NCBI GenBank assembly: GCA_949287245.1
Contig: CASEFL010000001.1
Span: 1 to 64,000 of the forward strand
Source: an uncultured Bacillota bacterium
Lineage (GTDB): Bacteria > Bacillota_I > Bacilli_A > RFN20 > CAG-826
DNA: 64,000 nt
Direction of reading: 5' to 3'
The notes beneath the pieces are model-generated. The model made no database searches and was not told the DNA's origin. It saw only the letters and a program-made list of their open reading frames with translations. A program made the translations under genes and the position numbers. Numbering within the stretch: position 1 is the first letter of the stretch; every line of letters begins with the position of its first letter. Below are positions 27,635 to 36,979 of this stretch, in pieces.

Positions 27635-29017
27635 ATAAGAAATACGATTCACTTTTTCTTTAAAATCTTCTAAGGAATCATCTCCATTTATAAGTAATCC
27701 GCATTTTCTTTTTACTTCATCAAGAGAAAAATGTGGGGCAAAAAGAAGGGATTTATCAGGATCTTTTCCACGTTTTATTAACCGTTCCCGTTGTTTTTCT
27801 TTGCTCGCATAGACAAAAATAATTAAGTCACATTCTTTTTCCAAAGGAGAAGAGAAAAGCAAAGGAACTTCAATGGCCAGTTTATCGTTCTTTTTTGCTT
27901 CATTAATAATTTCTTGCATTTTTTGATAAACAAAAGGATGGACTTTCTCCTCTACTTTCTTTCTAAATAAAGAATCTTTTTGCATATAGTCAAGAAGAAT
28001 AGCGCGATTAACCGTGTTCTTTTTTATCATCAAGGGATAAAAAGAAGAAAAAAATTGCTTCATCTCTTCGCTTTTATATGCCTCATGAACTATCTCGTCT
28101 GCAGAATAAACATGATATCCATGTTTCTTTAAAAGAGTTAAAAGAGTTGATTTTCCTGAGGCGATTGTGCCTGTGATTCCAAGAACAAGGGGATGGTCTT
28201 TTCTTTTTTGACAACAAGGACAAAAAGTTGTTCCTCGCCCACCAACTTCAATTTTCTTTAAGGGAAAGAGACAACATGGACATGGAGTATTGCCTTTTCC
28301 ATATACTTTTAATTTTTGCGCAAAGAGTCCATCAATTCCTTCTTTTGGATGATAGGAACGGATGGTGGTTCCTCCTTGCATAATAGCATCTTCTAAAATT
28401 TCTTGACTGGATAAAAGGAGGGTTGTTGTTTCTTCTTTTGTTAAAGAACAAGCCGGTGTTAAGGGATGAATTTTTGACTTAAAAAGGGTTTCGTCAGCAT
28501 AAATATTTCCTATACCGGCAATGACACTTTGATCCATTAAAACCTCTTTTATAGGTTTTCTTTTATGGTGAATTAGGGAGTAAAAATGATCAGGATTTTC
28601 TTCCCATGGTTGTTTTCCAAGTTTACTTAATGGGGGAGTAAGGAATAAATTTTTCTTTTCTTTGATTTCTAACGTACCAAATTTTCGCACATCTTCATAA
28701 ACAAGGATTTCTCCCGTGTGAAGATGGAAAAGACAAATGTCATATTTTCCTTTTAAACTTCCTTCTTTTCGTATTCGATAACGGCCTTCCATTCGTAAAT
28801 GAGAGAGAAGAATTTTTTCGTTTGTTAAAGAAAAAATGAGATATTTTCCATAATTTGATACGTCTAAAAACGTCTCATTTTCTAAAAATTGACAAAAATC
28901 TTCTTTTTTTGCAAGGATATTTTTTTCGCGAATGATTTCAACATGAATGATTTTCTTCCCTTCTAGTAAAGGGGATAAAATTTTTGCAACGGTTCTTACT
29001 TCTGGTAATTCAGGCAT
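27623..29017 (-). CDS. mutM-coaE: Fused formamidopyrimidine-DNA glycosylase (MutM) and dephospho-CoA kinase (CoaE)
   Basis: One continuous 464-residue frame holds two enzymes. Residues 1 to about 270 are MutM/Fpg: N-terminal PELPEV with catalytic Pro2 and Glu3, the helix-two-turn-helix with GIGNIYADETLF, and zinc finger CPCC...GRGTTFCPCCQ. From about residue 276 comes CoaE, with P-loop GITGTIASGKST and YSADEIVHEAY; it phosphorylates dephospho-CoA in CoA synthesis. In Bacillus mutM and coaE are close neighbours, so loss of a stop and any intervening gene could create this. ATG 29017 is required to expose Pro2; it follows the polA stop by one base. Confidence 0.93.
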   Translation of the reverse strand: MPELPEVRTVAKILSPLLEGKKIIHVEIIREKNILAKKEDFCQFLENETFLDVSNYGKYLIFSLTNEKILLSHLRMEGRYRIRKEGSLKGKYDICLFHLHTGEILVYEDVRKFGTLEIKEKKNLFLTPPLSKLGKQPWEENPDHFYSLIHHKRKPIKEVLMDQSVIAGIGNIYADETLFKSKIHPLTPACSLTKEETTTLLLSSQEILEDAIMQGGTTIRSYHPKEGIDGLFAQKLKVYGKGNTPCPCCLFPLKKIEVGGRGTTFCPCCQKRKDHPLVLGITGTIASGKSTLLTLLKKHGYHVYSADEIVHEAYKSEEMKQFFSSFYPLMIKKNTVNRAILLDYMQKDSLFRKKVEEKVHPFVYQKMQEIINEAKKNDKLAIEVPLLFSSPLEKECDLIIFVYASKEKQRERLIKRGKDPDKSLLFAPHFSLDEVKRKCGLLINGDDSLEDFKEKVNRISYLFD

Positions 29018-29018
29018 A

Positions 29019-31583
29019 TTATTCCTTGCAGTCATACCATGTATGACCGACTCCTCTTTCTACTTTTAATTTCACTTTCAAAGGCAAAGCATGTTCCATA
29101 ATTTCTTCAAGTTTTGGGGCAATTTCTTCAATTTCCTCTTTTCTAATCGCAAAGATTAACTCATCGTGGATTTGTAAAATTAAGCGGCATGACGTATCTC
29201 TTGTGGATAAAAACTCATGAACTTTAATCATGGCTGCTTTAATTAAGTCCGCCGCGCTCCCTTGAATTGGGGCGTTCATCGCGGCTCTTCTTGCTGCTTC
29301 TTTTCTAGGGAAACTAGGATCATGGATTTCTCTAATATAGCGTCTTCTTCCTAAAATTGTTTCAACATAGCCTTTTTCTTCGGCCATATTTACCAAGGAA
29401 TCAAGGAAAGTTTTAATTTCGGGATAGGCTTCATAAAAGGAAGAAATAATTTCTTTTGCTTCGTTAAAAGAAGTTCCGATTTGTTCAGCAAGTCCGTGAA
29501 TGGTAGAACCATAAATAATCGCAAAATTTATAGCCTTTGCCTTTTGTCGTTCTTCATGACTTATATTTTCTTTATGGAAAATTCGTCTTGCGGTTTCGGT
29601 ATGAACATCTCGTCCTTCTTCAAATACTTTTTGATAATTCTTAGAATTTGCCATTTCGGCTAGAATGCGGAGTTCAATTTGTCCATAGTCTAAAGAAAGC
29701 AAGACAATATCTTCATCAGGATAATAAAAGGCTTTTCGCACTTTTCTTCCTTCCTCTTCTTTTGCCCCAATGTTTTGTAAATTAGGGGAAGAACTGCTTA
29801 ATCTTCCTGTTGCGGTTTCGCAATTATTAAAGTAAGTATGAATTTTATAATCATCTTCAATATGTGGTAAAAGACCATCAATATACGTTGATAAAAGTTT
29901 TTGATATTTCCGATATTCTAAAAGACTTTGGATTACAGGATGTTCCTCATATAAGGCTATCAAAGCTTCTCCTGAAGTACTTTTCCCACGCGTCGAAGGA
30001 AGATGCAATTCCTCATAAAGAAAATGCGCGACCTGTGCAGGGCTATTTAAATTAAAAGGAGTGCTTGCATACTGAAGTACATCATTCATTGCCTTCTCTT
30101 TTTTGCTTTGGAATTCTTTTTTATAGCTTTCCAGTACTTCTTGATGAAGGGGAATTCCTTCTTTTTCCATCTCTTCGAGAACAAAGACCAAAGGAAATTC
30201 AATATCTCGATATAATTTTAAGGAACCCATTCCTTTTAAAAGGGCTAAATTTTTCTCGTTTTCCTTGGCGATTAAAAAAGCAAAAAGGGAAGAAAAATCT
30301 TTCTCATTATCCGGTTTTGTGTACCCAAGTTTTGCTAAAAACTTTTCTTGAGTAATGGCACTTCCTGGGTCTAATAAATAACTTGATACCTTAACATCAT
30401 CAACGATGCCTTCGATACTTATACCCTTTTTCATGAATTGATAACATAGTGCTTTTGCATCATAAGTTATCTTTTTTTCGAAAGGATTTTTTAAATAAGA
30501 AGAAAGATCTTCATGAAGGGGAACTTCTTGAAAAGGGATAGTAAAAGTTCTCATGCCATCAGATAAAGTAACATATTCAGGAAATTGTTGATGGTAACAA
30601 TCTTCTTTTGAAGAGAAGGTAATCGTAAGAGGCCTTTCTCGCTTTAATTCATCCCACGAAGAGACGATGAATGGCATGGGAAGTTCATCGCTTTCTTTCG
30701 TGTTAATAAGTTTTTTTGGCAAACGAGTACTTAAGGCACGGAATTCGTATTTTGAAGAAAAAGAAGCCACTTTTGCAAGGGAAAAGCCGTGATAAGTTAA
30801 ATTCTCTAATTGAAAGGGAAGCGGGCAATCGATTTTAATTTTTGCTAAGCGATAAGATAAGTAACCATCCTTTTCACCCAAACGAATTTTTTCTCCAAGT
30901 TTTCCTGGAATTTCGTCTTTATGTTTCATAATTTCTTCAAAACATCCGTATTCTTGAAGAAGTTTAATTGCCGTTTTTTCCCCGATTCCTTTAATTCCTG
31001 GAAGATTATCCGAATCGTCTCCCCGTAGCCCTTTATAATCAATAATTTGTAAGGGAGATAACCCCATCATTTCTTTAAGAGTTTCTTCATTAATTTCTTG
31101 GAGTTCCGAAAGACCTTTTTTTGGCAAAGCAACATGAATATTTTTGTCAATTAATTGGAGATAATCACGGTCAGAAGTATAAAGAAGGACAGGAATTTCC
31201 TTTTGACTTAATTTTTTTGCTAAAGAGCCGGCAATATCATCTGCTTCTACGCCATGTTCTTCATAATGAGGGACTCCTAAAGCATCAAGAAGTTCACGGG
31301 AAATGGGAAATTGCGGAATTAAATCGGTTGGACATGGCTTCCTGGTCGCTTTATATCCTTCGTATTCCTCTTTACGAAAAGTGTGAGAATCCGCATCAAA
31401 GGCAACAAAAAAGATATCTCCTAATTCCACACTTTGAAGAATATGGGCAAGCATATTACTAAAAGCATAAATTGCGTTCGTAGGGATGCCGCTTTTTGTC
31501 CGCATTAAGGGAGTATCCCCATGGGCAGTTGCATAATAAGCGCGAAATAAAAGAGAATTTCCATCAATGATAATTGCCTTCAT
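29019..31583 (-). CDS. polA: DNA polymerase I
   Basis: PolA fills gaps and removes RNA primers. The 854-residue protein has the 5' nuclease domain (IIIDGNSLLFRAYYA at the start, GVEADDIAGSLA, GLRGDDSDNLPGIKGIG), a central 3'-5' exonuclease-like domain lacking the usual carboxylate motifs, so proofreading is probably absent as in Bacillus stearothermophilus Pol I, and the polymerase domain (LSLDYGQIELRILA, QIHDELIFA). It overlaps dnaE upstream by 20 bases and is followed immediately by mutM-coaE, making a replication-repair operon. Confidence 0.97.
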   Translation of the reverse strand: MKAIIIDGNSLLFRAYYATAHGDTPLMRTKSGIPTNAIYAFSNMLAHILQSVELGDIFFVAFDADSHTFRKEEYEGYKATRKPCPTDLIPQFPISRELLDALGVPHYEEHGVEADDIAGSLAKKLSQKEIPVLLYTSDRDYLQLIDKNIHVALPKKGLSELQEINEETLKEMMGLSPLQIIDYKGLRGDDSDNLPGIKGIGEKTAIKLLQEYGCFEEIMKHKDEIPGKLGEKIRLGEKDGYLSYRLAKIKIDCPLPFQLENLTYHGFSLAKVASFSSKYEFRALSTRLPKKLINTKESDELPMPFIVSSWDELKRERPLTITFSSKEDCYHQQFPEYVTLSDGMRTFTIPFQEVPLHEDLSSYLKNPFEKKITYDAKALCYQFMKKGISIEGIVDDVKVSSYLLDPGSAITQEKFLAKLGYTKPDNEKDFSSLFAFLIAKENEKNLALLKGMGSLKLYRDIEFPLVFVLEEMEKEGIPLHQEVLESYKKEFQSKKEKAMNDVLQYASTPFNLNSPAQVAHFLYEELHLPSTRGKSTSGEALIALYEEHPVIQSLLEYRKYQKLLSTYIDGLLPHIEDDYKIHTYFNNCETATGRLSSSSPNLQNIGAKEEEGRKVRKAFYYPDEDIVLLSLDYGQIELRILAEMANSKNYQKVFEEGRDVHTETARRIFHKENISHEERQKAKAINFAIIYGSTIHGLAEQIGTSFNEAKEIISSFYEAYPEIKTFLDSLVNMAEEKGYVETILGRRRYIREIHDPSFPRKEAARRAAMNAPIQGSAADLIKAAMIKVHEFLSTRDTSCRLILQIHDELIFAIRKEEIEEIAPKLEEIMEHALPLKVKLKVERGVGHTWYDCKE

Positions 31584-34500
31584 AGGTATCTTCCTCCAAG
31601 AGGGGAGTTACATCGGTAACGACATAACTAAGTGTATTTAAGTGATAATTTCTTCTTGCCGCAACAAGAATTACTCGATCATTTTTAAGCGAGGCGTAAT
31701 TCTTACTATATACATCATTCCAAAGGGTGAAGGTTACTTCTGCTGTTTCATCCATTAGGTCTAATTTTACATAGCGTGTACCCTTTTTTGATGTTTTAAC
31801 GGTCATGGATTTAATTAAACCATACGTATGAAAAGGGGAATTTGCTGTATCAATTTCGCTTAAAGGGATAGCCCCAAGTCTTTTCGCCATTTTTTCAAAA
31901 GCTTTAAGAGGAGAACCAGAAAGCATAATGCCTAAAGCTTCTTTTTCTGCTTCTAATTTTGTTAATAAACTCTCGTCTCGCTTTTGGAAGATAGGAGTTT
32001 CAATATCAAAATCAAACAAAACCGGTTGTCCATCTTTGCCCACGAACATAGAAGCGTAGTTTAAAGCGGCATAGGCAGTTGCTCTTTTACTCGCACGATT
32101 CTCAGGGAAAATATCGAGGGCTCCACCATCAATTAAGCGAATAAAATAAGGAAGAGTTAAGCCTAAAGGTTTCCCTCTTCTTGCAAAATCGAAATAGTCT
32201 TTATAAGGACCATTTTTCAAGCGTTCATCTAAAATATCATGAGTAAGAGAACTTGGTAGTCCGCGGATAAAGGATAAAGGGGCGCGAATCCCTTCTTTTT
32301 CCACGTGATAAGAAACTTCTGAGGCATTCAAAGAAGGGAGTAGCAGCTCAATTTTTCGTTTTTTCATTTCGCTTAAAACATTACGGAACTTTTCATCACT
32401 AGAAGATAAGGAATCGAAAATAGCCGCATAAAAGGCTTTAGGATAATGAGCTTTTAAATACGCCATCTTCATTGTTAAATAGGCATAAGCAATGGCGTGA
32501 GATTTGTTAAATCCATAATTGGCAAAGCTTTCGATTAAAGAATAAAGCTTTTCTGCCTCCTCTTTCTTCTTCCCATTTTTTAACACACCACGAATAAATA
32601 ATGGCTTTAAGCGGTCAAGCCTCGATTTATCTTTTTTGGAAATTGCCCGACGGAACAAATCCGCTTCTCCATAAGACATGGAGGCTATTTTCCGACATAT
32701 TTCCATGATTTGTTCTTGGTAAACAATAATTCCATAAGTTTCTTTTAAGATTGGTTCTAATTCAGGAATGAAATAACTTACTTTCTCTTTCCCCTTTTTT
32801 CTTGCCGCATAATGGGGAATTTGTTCCGCAGGTCCAGGACGTCCAAGCGCCTCTAAAGCGGCGATATCTTCTAATCTTTCGGGCTTAATTTGGGCAATAA
32901 CTCTTCTCATCCATGCGCTTTCAATTTGGAAGAAGCCCATCGTTTCTCCTTTTGCGATGAGTTCAATGGCCTCTTGATCACGAACAGGAATAGATTCATA
33001 GGAAATTTTCTCTTTTGCTTCTTCTTCGATGTTTCGCAAAATATTGCGCAAAATAGATAAATTTCGGATGGATAAAATATCCATCTTTAAGAATCCTTGT
33101 TCTTCTAGATAATCTTTCTCAAGCTGGGCTACTTGGCCGTTCACTTCCTCTTTTTCAATAGGCAAAACGTGAGCAAGAGGCTCTTCATTTAAAAGAACAC
33201 CTGCAGCATGAATTCCCGATTGCCTTGGCAAACCTTCAATCTTTGAGGCTAAGGAGACAATTTCCAAATAATATTTGTCACTATCGATAATTTTGCGAAA
33301 ATCCGTATCTTCTTTATAATTTTTCCGAAGGCTATCTTTTTCTTTTTTAATAGAGCGACATAAATAGTCAATATCACGAATTGGGTATTCATATACACGC
33401 CCAATATCGCGTAATGCTTCTTTAGCCCCAATCGTTTGTGTTGTTAAGACATGCGCGCAGCGTTCTTCTCCATATTTTTCTTTTAAATAAGTAACAATTT
33501 CTTCGCGTCGAGTATCTTCAAAATCTACGTCAATATCAGGAAGATTTTGCCGTTCGGGATTCAAAAAACGTTCAAAAAGTAAACCAAATTCCAAAGGATC
33601 AGGACTCACAATATCTAAAGCATAGGCAACTAGTGAACCACCCGCGGACCCTCTTCCTGGACCAACAAGAATCCCTTTTCTTTTGGCGTAGTTTACGTAA
33701 TCACCTACGATTAAAAAATAGTCACTAAAACCCATCTTGGAAATAATATGAAGTTCATCGTCGAGTCGTTTTTGATAACGTTCCTCTAGTTTTCCTTTGT
33801 TTTTTAGCCCTTCTAAAGCCTTTTCCTTTAAATAAGTATCCGCGCCGATATCTTTGGCTTCGCGAAAGGAAAGGAGAGTTCCTCTTTTATGAATATATTG
33901 AAAAGAGGAACAATAGGTGAACACTTCATAGGTATTTTCGATTTCTTCTTTTTGATACGATTTTTGCAGCGATTCTTCATTAGGAAAAAAATATCTCCCT
34001 CTTTCTTCTTTCTTTGTAAGTAAAGTTTTATCACGAATTGCCTTGACAATTTCTAAAGCAATCGCGTCTTCTTCCTTCGGGTAATAAATAAGAGGAAAGG
34101 CTAAAATTTTAATTTGATGATTTTTTGCAAAAGTGCGCATTTTATCCACATAATTCTCGGAGTAATCTTGCGTCAATCCCAAATAAAAATGTGGGTATGC
34201 TTTGCTTATTTTTTGATAAAGAGTTTCTTCATAAAGGATTCCATCTTTTAAAATTAAAACCGCTAAAAGACCTTCGTTTGTTTGAAAAAAATCATCAATT
34301 TTTAATGTTTTATTATTTCTTTTTTCTTCTAAAAGAAGGAGGTTTTGATAGCCTTTTTCGTTTTCAACATAAAGATAAAGTTCAGGAAAAAAAGAAAAAT
34401 TAGCCCCAAAAATAGGGACAACATTTTTCTCCTTCATAGCATGATAAAAGGGCGCATATCCTGCTAAAGTATCAATATCCGCGATTGCCCCACCAAAAAA

Positions 34501-34596
34501 GTGATTTTTTTGACAAAAAGAGGCAATCTTTTCGGGAGTTAATGCGCTTTGTAGATAAGCAAAGCTGCTACGAATCGCAAGGGGAATAAACTTCAT
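31564..34596 (-). CDS. dnaE: DNA polymerase III alpha subunit, DnaE type
   Basis: In Bacillota DnaE extends primers beside PolC. The 1010-residue protein contains the polymerase core (GPGRGSAGGSLVAYALDI, NLPDIDVDFEDTRREEIV with catalytic Asp residues), the tau/clamp region, helix-hairpin-helix and a C-terminal OB domain. The N-terminal PHP domain is degenerate: where HVHS is expected the sequence reads LAIRSSF, so it should have no metal-dependent exonuclease activity. TATAAT (34603-34608, minus) ends six bases before the ATG with no Shine-Dalgarno, pointing to a leaderless message. First gene of dnaE-polA-mutM-coaE. Confidence 0.96.
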   Translation of the reverse strand: MKFIPLAIRSSFAYLQSALTPEKIASFCQKNHFFGGAIADIDTLAGYAPFYHAMKEKNVVPIFGANFSFFPELYLYVENEKGYQNLLLLEEKRNNKTLKIDDFFQTNEGLLAVLILKDGILYEETLYQKISKAYPHFYLGLTQDYSENYVDKMRTFAKNHQIKILAFPLIYYPKEEDAIALEIVKAIRDKTLLTKKEERGRYFFPNEESLQKSYQKEEIENTYEVFTYCSSFQYIHKRGTLLSFREAKDIGADTYLKEKALEGLKNKGKLEERYQKRLDDELHIISKMGFSDYFLIVGDYVNYAKRKGILVGPGRGSAGGSLVAYALDIVSPDPLEFGLLFERFLNPERQNLPDIDVDFEDTRREEIVTYLKEKYGEERCAHVLTTQTIGAKEALRDIGRVYEYPIRDIDYLCRSIKKEKDSLRKNYKEDTDFRKIIDSDKYYLEIVSLASKIEGLPRQSGIHAAGVLLNEEPLAHVLPIEKEEVNGQVAQLEKDYLEEQGFLKMDILSIRNLSILRNILRNIEEEAKEKISYESIPVRDQEAIELIAKGETMGFFQIESAWMRRVIAQIKPERLEDIAALEALGRPGPAEQIPHYAARKKGKEKVSYFIPELEPILKETYGIIVYQEQIMEICRKIASMSYGEADLFRRAISKKDKSRLDRLKPLFIRGVLKNGKKKEEAEKLYSLIESFANYGFNKSHAIAYAYLTMKMAYLKAHYPKAFYAAIFDSLSSSDEKFRNVLSEMKKRKIELLLPSLNASEVSYHVEKEGIRAPLSFIRGLPSSLTHDILDERLKNGPYKDYFDFARRGKPLGLTLPYFIRLIDGGALDIFPENRASKRATAYAALNYASMFVGKDGQPVLFDFDIETPIFQKRDESLLTKLEAEKEALGIMLSGSPLKAFEKMAKRLGAIPLSEIDTANSPFHTYGLIKSMTVKTSKKGTRYVKLDLMDETAEVTFTLWNDVYSKNYASLKNDRVILVAARRNYHLNTLSYVVTDVTPLLEEDTYEGNYH

Positions 34597-34602
34597 GCTT
34601 TT

Positions 34603-34608
34603 ATTATA
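34603..34608 (-). promoter_or_regulatory. -10 element of dnaE, start-codon proximal
   Basis: TATAAT on the minus strand with TTAAGA 16 bases upstream (34625-34630). Only AAAAGC separates the -10 from the ATG, so transcription should begin at the start codon. Confidence 0.65.
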
Positions 34609-34631
34609 TTATTTTTCCTATCTTTCTTAAG

Positions 34632-34656
34632 AAAAATTCCGCCATTTGCGGCGGAA
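34632..34656 (-). terminator. Rho-independent terminator of ackA-nrnA
   Basis: Seven-base stem TTCCGCC/GGCGGAA (34637-34643 with 34650-34656), then five T on the minus strand. It sits between the nrnA stop and the dnaE promoter. Confidence 0.85.
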
Positions 34657-34659
34657 CTT

Positions 34660-35652
34660 TTATATAAGATCATCCAGCTCTTTTAAGAAAGCAGGAAGTT
34701 CTTTTAAACTCTTTATTTTCGCACCTGAAGCTTGGGGATGCCCTCCTCCGCCCCAGTGACTGGCGACCTTTGAGATATCGAGTTTTTTACTCCGAATAGA
34801 AATTCGCCAACAAGGCTCTTTTGGGTCATTATCTTCCGTTATGGAACACCAAATATGAATCCCTTTAATATTGGCAAACATATTTACGTGTTCTTTTCCT
34901 CGCTCGGAAGGAATATTAAGTTCTTTTAATCCTTCTTCCGATAAAAGATAGTAAGCCACTCCATGTTCGGTCAGAGAGTAATGGTTTAAAACGTATTTTT
35001 GGAAGGTGAGATCCGCAATATCTTTTTCGTACATCCCAAGGTAAAGCTCAGGAAGAGAAATTCCTTGGTCAAGAAGATAAGAAGCCGCACTAAAAGTTAA
35101 AGGGGAAGTAGAAGAGTAAAGAAAGCGTCCAGAATCCCCAACAATTGCCGTATATAAGTATTTGGCCGCCACAGGAGAAACTTTTGTTTTTGCAAAGCTT
35201 TTCACAAAAGCAGTAACAATTTCTCCGCAAGAAGCAGTACTTTCATCAACAAGAGAAAAATGGGAAACATCCGGAGCACGGAACGGGTGATGATCAAGCT
35301 TGATTACTTCTTTGGCTTTTATAAAACGGGGGTCGGCAATGCGGTCTTTATCCCCAACATCCACAACAATTGCTAAAAATTCGTCATCAAACCAAGAATT
35401 TGAAAGACGTTCTGGTTCGGGGAATAGGCGCGGAACGAAGGTTGGGTGAGTATCGCCGACTTGATGAATTTCTTTCTTAGGAAAATTCTCTTTTAAAAAA
35501 GTAAAAAGTCCGAATTGGCATCCTAAAGCATCGTAGTCAGGCTTAATGTGCCGGAAAATACATATTTTTTGATATTTTTTTACAATATTTCGTAAAGTTT
35601 TAAAAATCGTTTTATGTTCGGCAATATAACCATCAATGGGAGTTTTTTTCAT
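34660..35652 (-). CDS. nrnA: DHH/DHHA1 phosphoesterase, NrnA-like oligoribonuclease
   Basis: NrnA-type enzymes degrade nano-RNA and 3'-phosphoadenosine 5'-phosphate, or hydrolyse c-di-AMP/pApA. The 330-residue protein has HIKPDYDALG near residue 36, VVDVGD near 97, the DHH motif in KLDHHPFRAPD, and the DHHA1 motif WGGGGHPQASGA near the C-terminus. The exact substrate is not visible. ATG 35652 overlaps the ackA stop by one base, with GGGAGGG upstream inside ackA. nrnA and dnaE are also neighbours in Bacillus. Confidence 0.9.
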   Translation of the reverse strand: MKKTPIDGYIAEHKTIFKTLRNIVKKYQKICIFRHIKPDYDALGCQFGLFTFLKENFPKKEIHQVGDTHPTFVPRLFPEPERLSNSWFDDEFLAIVVDVGDKDRIADPRFIKAKEVIKLDHHPFRAPDVSHFSLVDESTASCGEIVTAFVKSFAKTKVSPVAAKYLYTAIVGDSGRFLYSSTSPLTFSAASYLLDQGISLPELYLGMYEKDIADLTFQKYVLNHYSLTEHGVAYYLLSEEGLKELNIPSERGKEHVNMFANIKGIHIWCSITEDNDPKEPCWRISIRSKKLDISKVASHWGGGGHPQASGAKIKSLKELPAFLKELDDLI

Positions 35653-36857
35653 TATAAAGTGCCCTCCCACGCTTTATACGAGTCACGGGCAATCATTAAT
35701 TCTTCATCCGTTGGAATAATCGCAACCATAATTTTGCTATTCGGTGTACTAATAACCCCTTCTTTTCGATTTAGACTTTCATTTTTCTCTTCGTCAAGTT
35801 CAATTCCTAAGGCCTCTTTTACGCGGTCAATAATCATTTTCCGGAAAATTGGTGAATTTTCGCCAATACCTGCGCTGAATACGAGAAGATCTGCCCCGCC
35901 AAGACGAACATAGTATTGACCAATATAATCCGCAATTCTTCTCGCAAATAAATTTGCTGCACGCGTCGCTTTTTTATCGCCCTTCAGCATTGCCTCTTCA
36001 ATGTCTCTTGTGTCATTAGAAAGTCCGCCAGAAACTCCATATAATCCGGATTTTCGATTAAGAATTTCATAAAGTTCATGAACATCTTTTCCTGTGCATG
36101 TGCTGATATAGTCAAGAACGGAGGGGTCAATATCTCCAGAACGCGTCCCCATCATGACCCCACCAAGAGGGGTAAGACCCATCGATGTAGCCACGCATTT
36201 TCCATTTTTAATCGCACATAAAGAGGCTCCAGAACCAATATGACATGTAATGATCTTGCTTTCTTTTTGGTTATTTAAAAAGTCGTGGATTCCTTTGATG
36301 GATAAGTATTGGTGAGAGGTGCCATGGGCCCCATAACGGCGGCAATCATATTTTTCACTCCATTCATCTGGAATAGGGAATAAGTAATCTTCTTCCTCCA
36401 TGCTTTGATGAAAAGCCGTATCGAAAACCGCAATGGCTTTTGCCTCAGGAAGAGCATCATTAAAGGCATGGAAGCCAAGCAAATGAGCAGGGGCGTGTAA
36501 AGGATCTAAGGGAACAAGTTCTTCAATTCGATCTTCCGTTTCTTTTGTGAAATATGCGCTCTTCGCAAAATATTTCCCCCCTTGAACAACCCGATGTCCA
36601 ACAACAGCAATTTCCTTAAGAGTAGAAACAACGCCAGAACTTTCTAAAGCTTCTAAAATAAGTTTAACTCCCGCTCCATGATCAAGAATGGGAAGAATTT
36701 CTTTTTTCTCTTCCTTCCCTCCTTTAAATTTAAAAATCGCATCTTCATGGCCAATACGTTCCACAATCCCAGAAGCAATCACTTTTTCTTCTGGCATTTC
36801 AAATAATTTGTATTTAATGGATGAGGATCCAGCATTGACGGCAATGACTTTAATCAT
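35652..36857 (-). CDS. ackA: Acetate kinase
   Basis: AckA makes ATP and acetate from acetyl phosphate, the main fermentative ATP gain in many reduced genomes. The 401-residue protein starts MIKVIAVNAGSSSIKYKLFE and has FDTAFHQSM, HGTSHQYLS, GSGASLCAIKNGK and FSAGIGENSP, all diagnostic. GGAG precedes the ATG. Phosphotransacetylase is not in the window. Co-transcribed with nrnA. Confidence 0.97.
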   Translation of the reverse strand: MIKVIAVNAGSSSIKYKLFEMPEEKVIASGIVERIGHEDAIFKFKGGKEEKKEILPILDHGAGVKLILEALESSGVVSTLKEIAVVGHRVVQGGKYFAKSAYFTKETEDRIEELVPLDPLHAPAHLLGFHAFNDALPEAKAIAVFDTAFHQSMEEEDYLFPIPDEWSEKYDCRRYGAHGTSHQYLSIKGIHDFLNNQKESKIITCHIGSGASLCAIKNGKCVATSMGLTPLGGVMMGTRSGDIDPSVLDYISTCTGKDVHELYEILNRKSGLYGVSGGLSNDTRDIEEAMLKGDKKATRAANLFARRIADYIGQYYVRLGGADLLVFSAGIGENSPIFRKMIIDRVKEALGIELDEEKNESLNRKEGVISTPNSKIMVAIIPTDEELMIARDSYKAWEGTL

Positions 36858-36979
36858 ATTTTTCTCCTTTTTGCATTTTCTTTAGCGATTCTAAACGTAG
36901 TTTTACTCTTTTTCCATGCGCGAAGTGCGAGTTTGCTATAGACTTATGGCAGTAGAATTGCAAAATAGGAGGCAAAACT

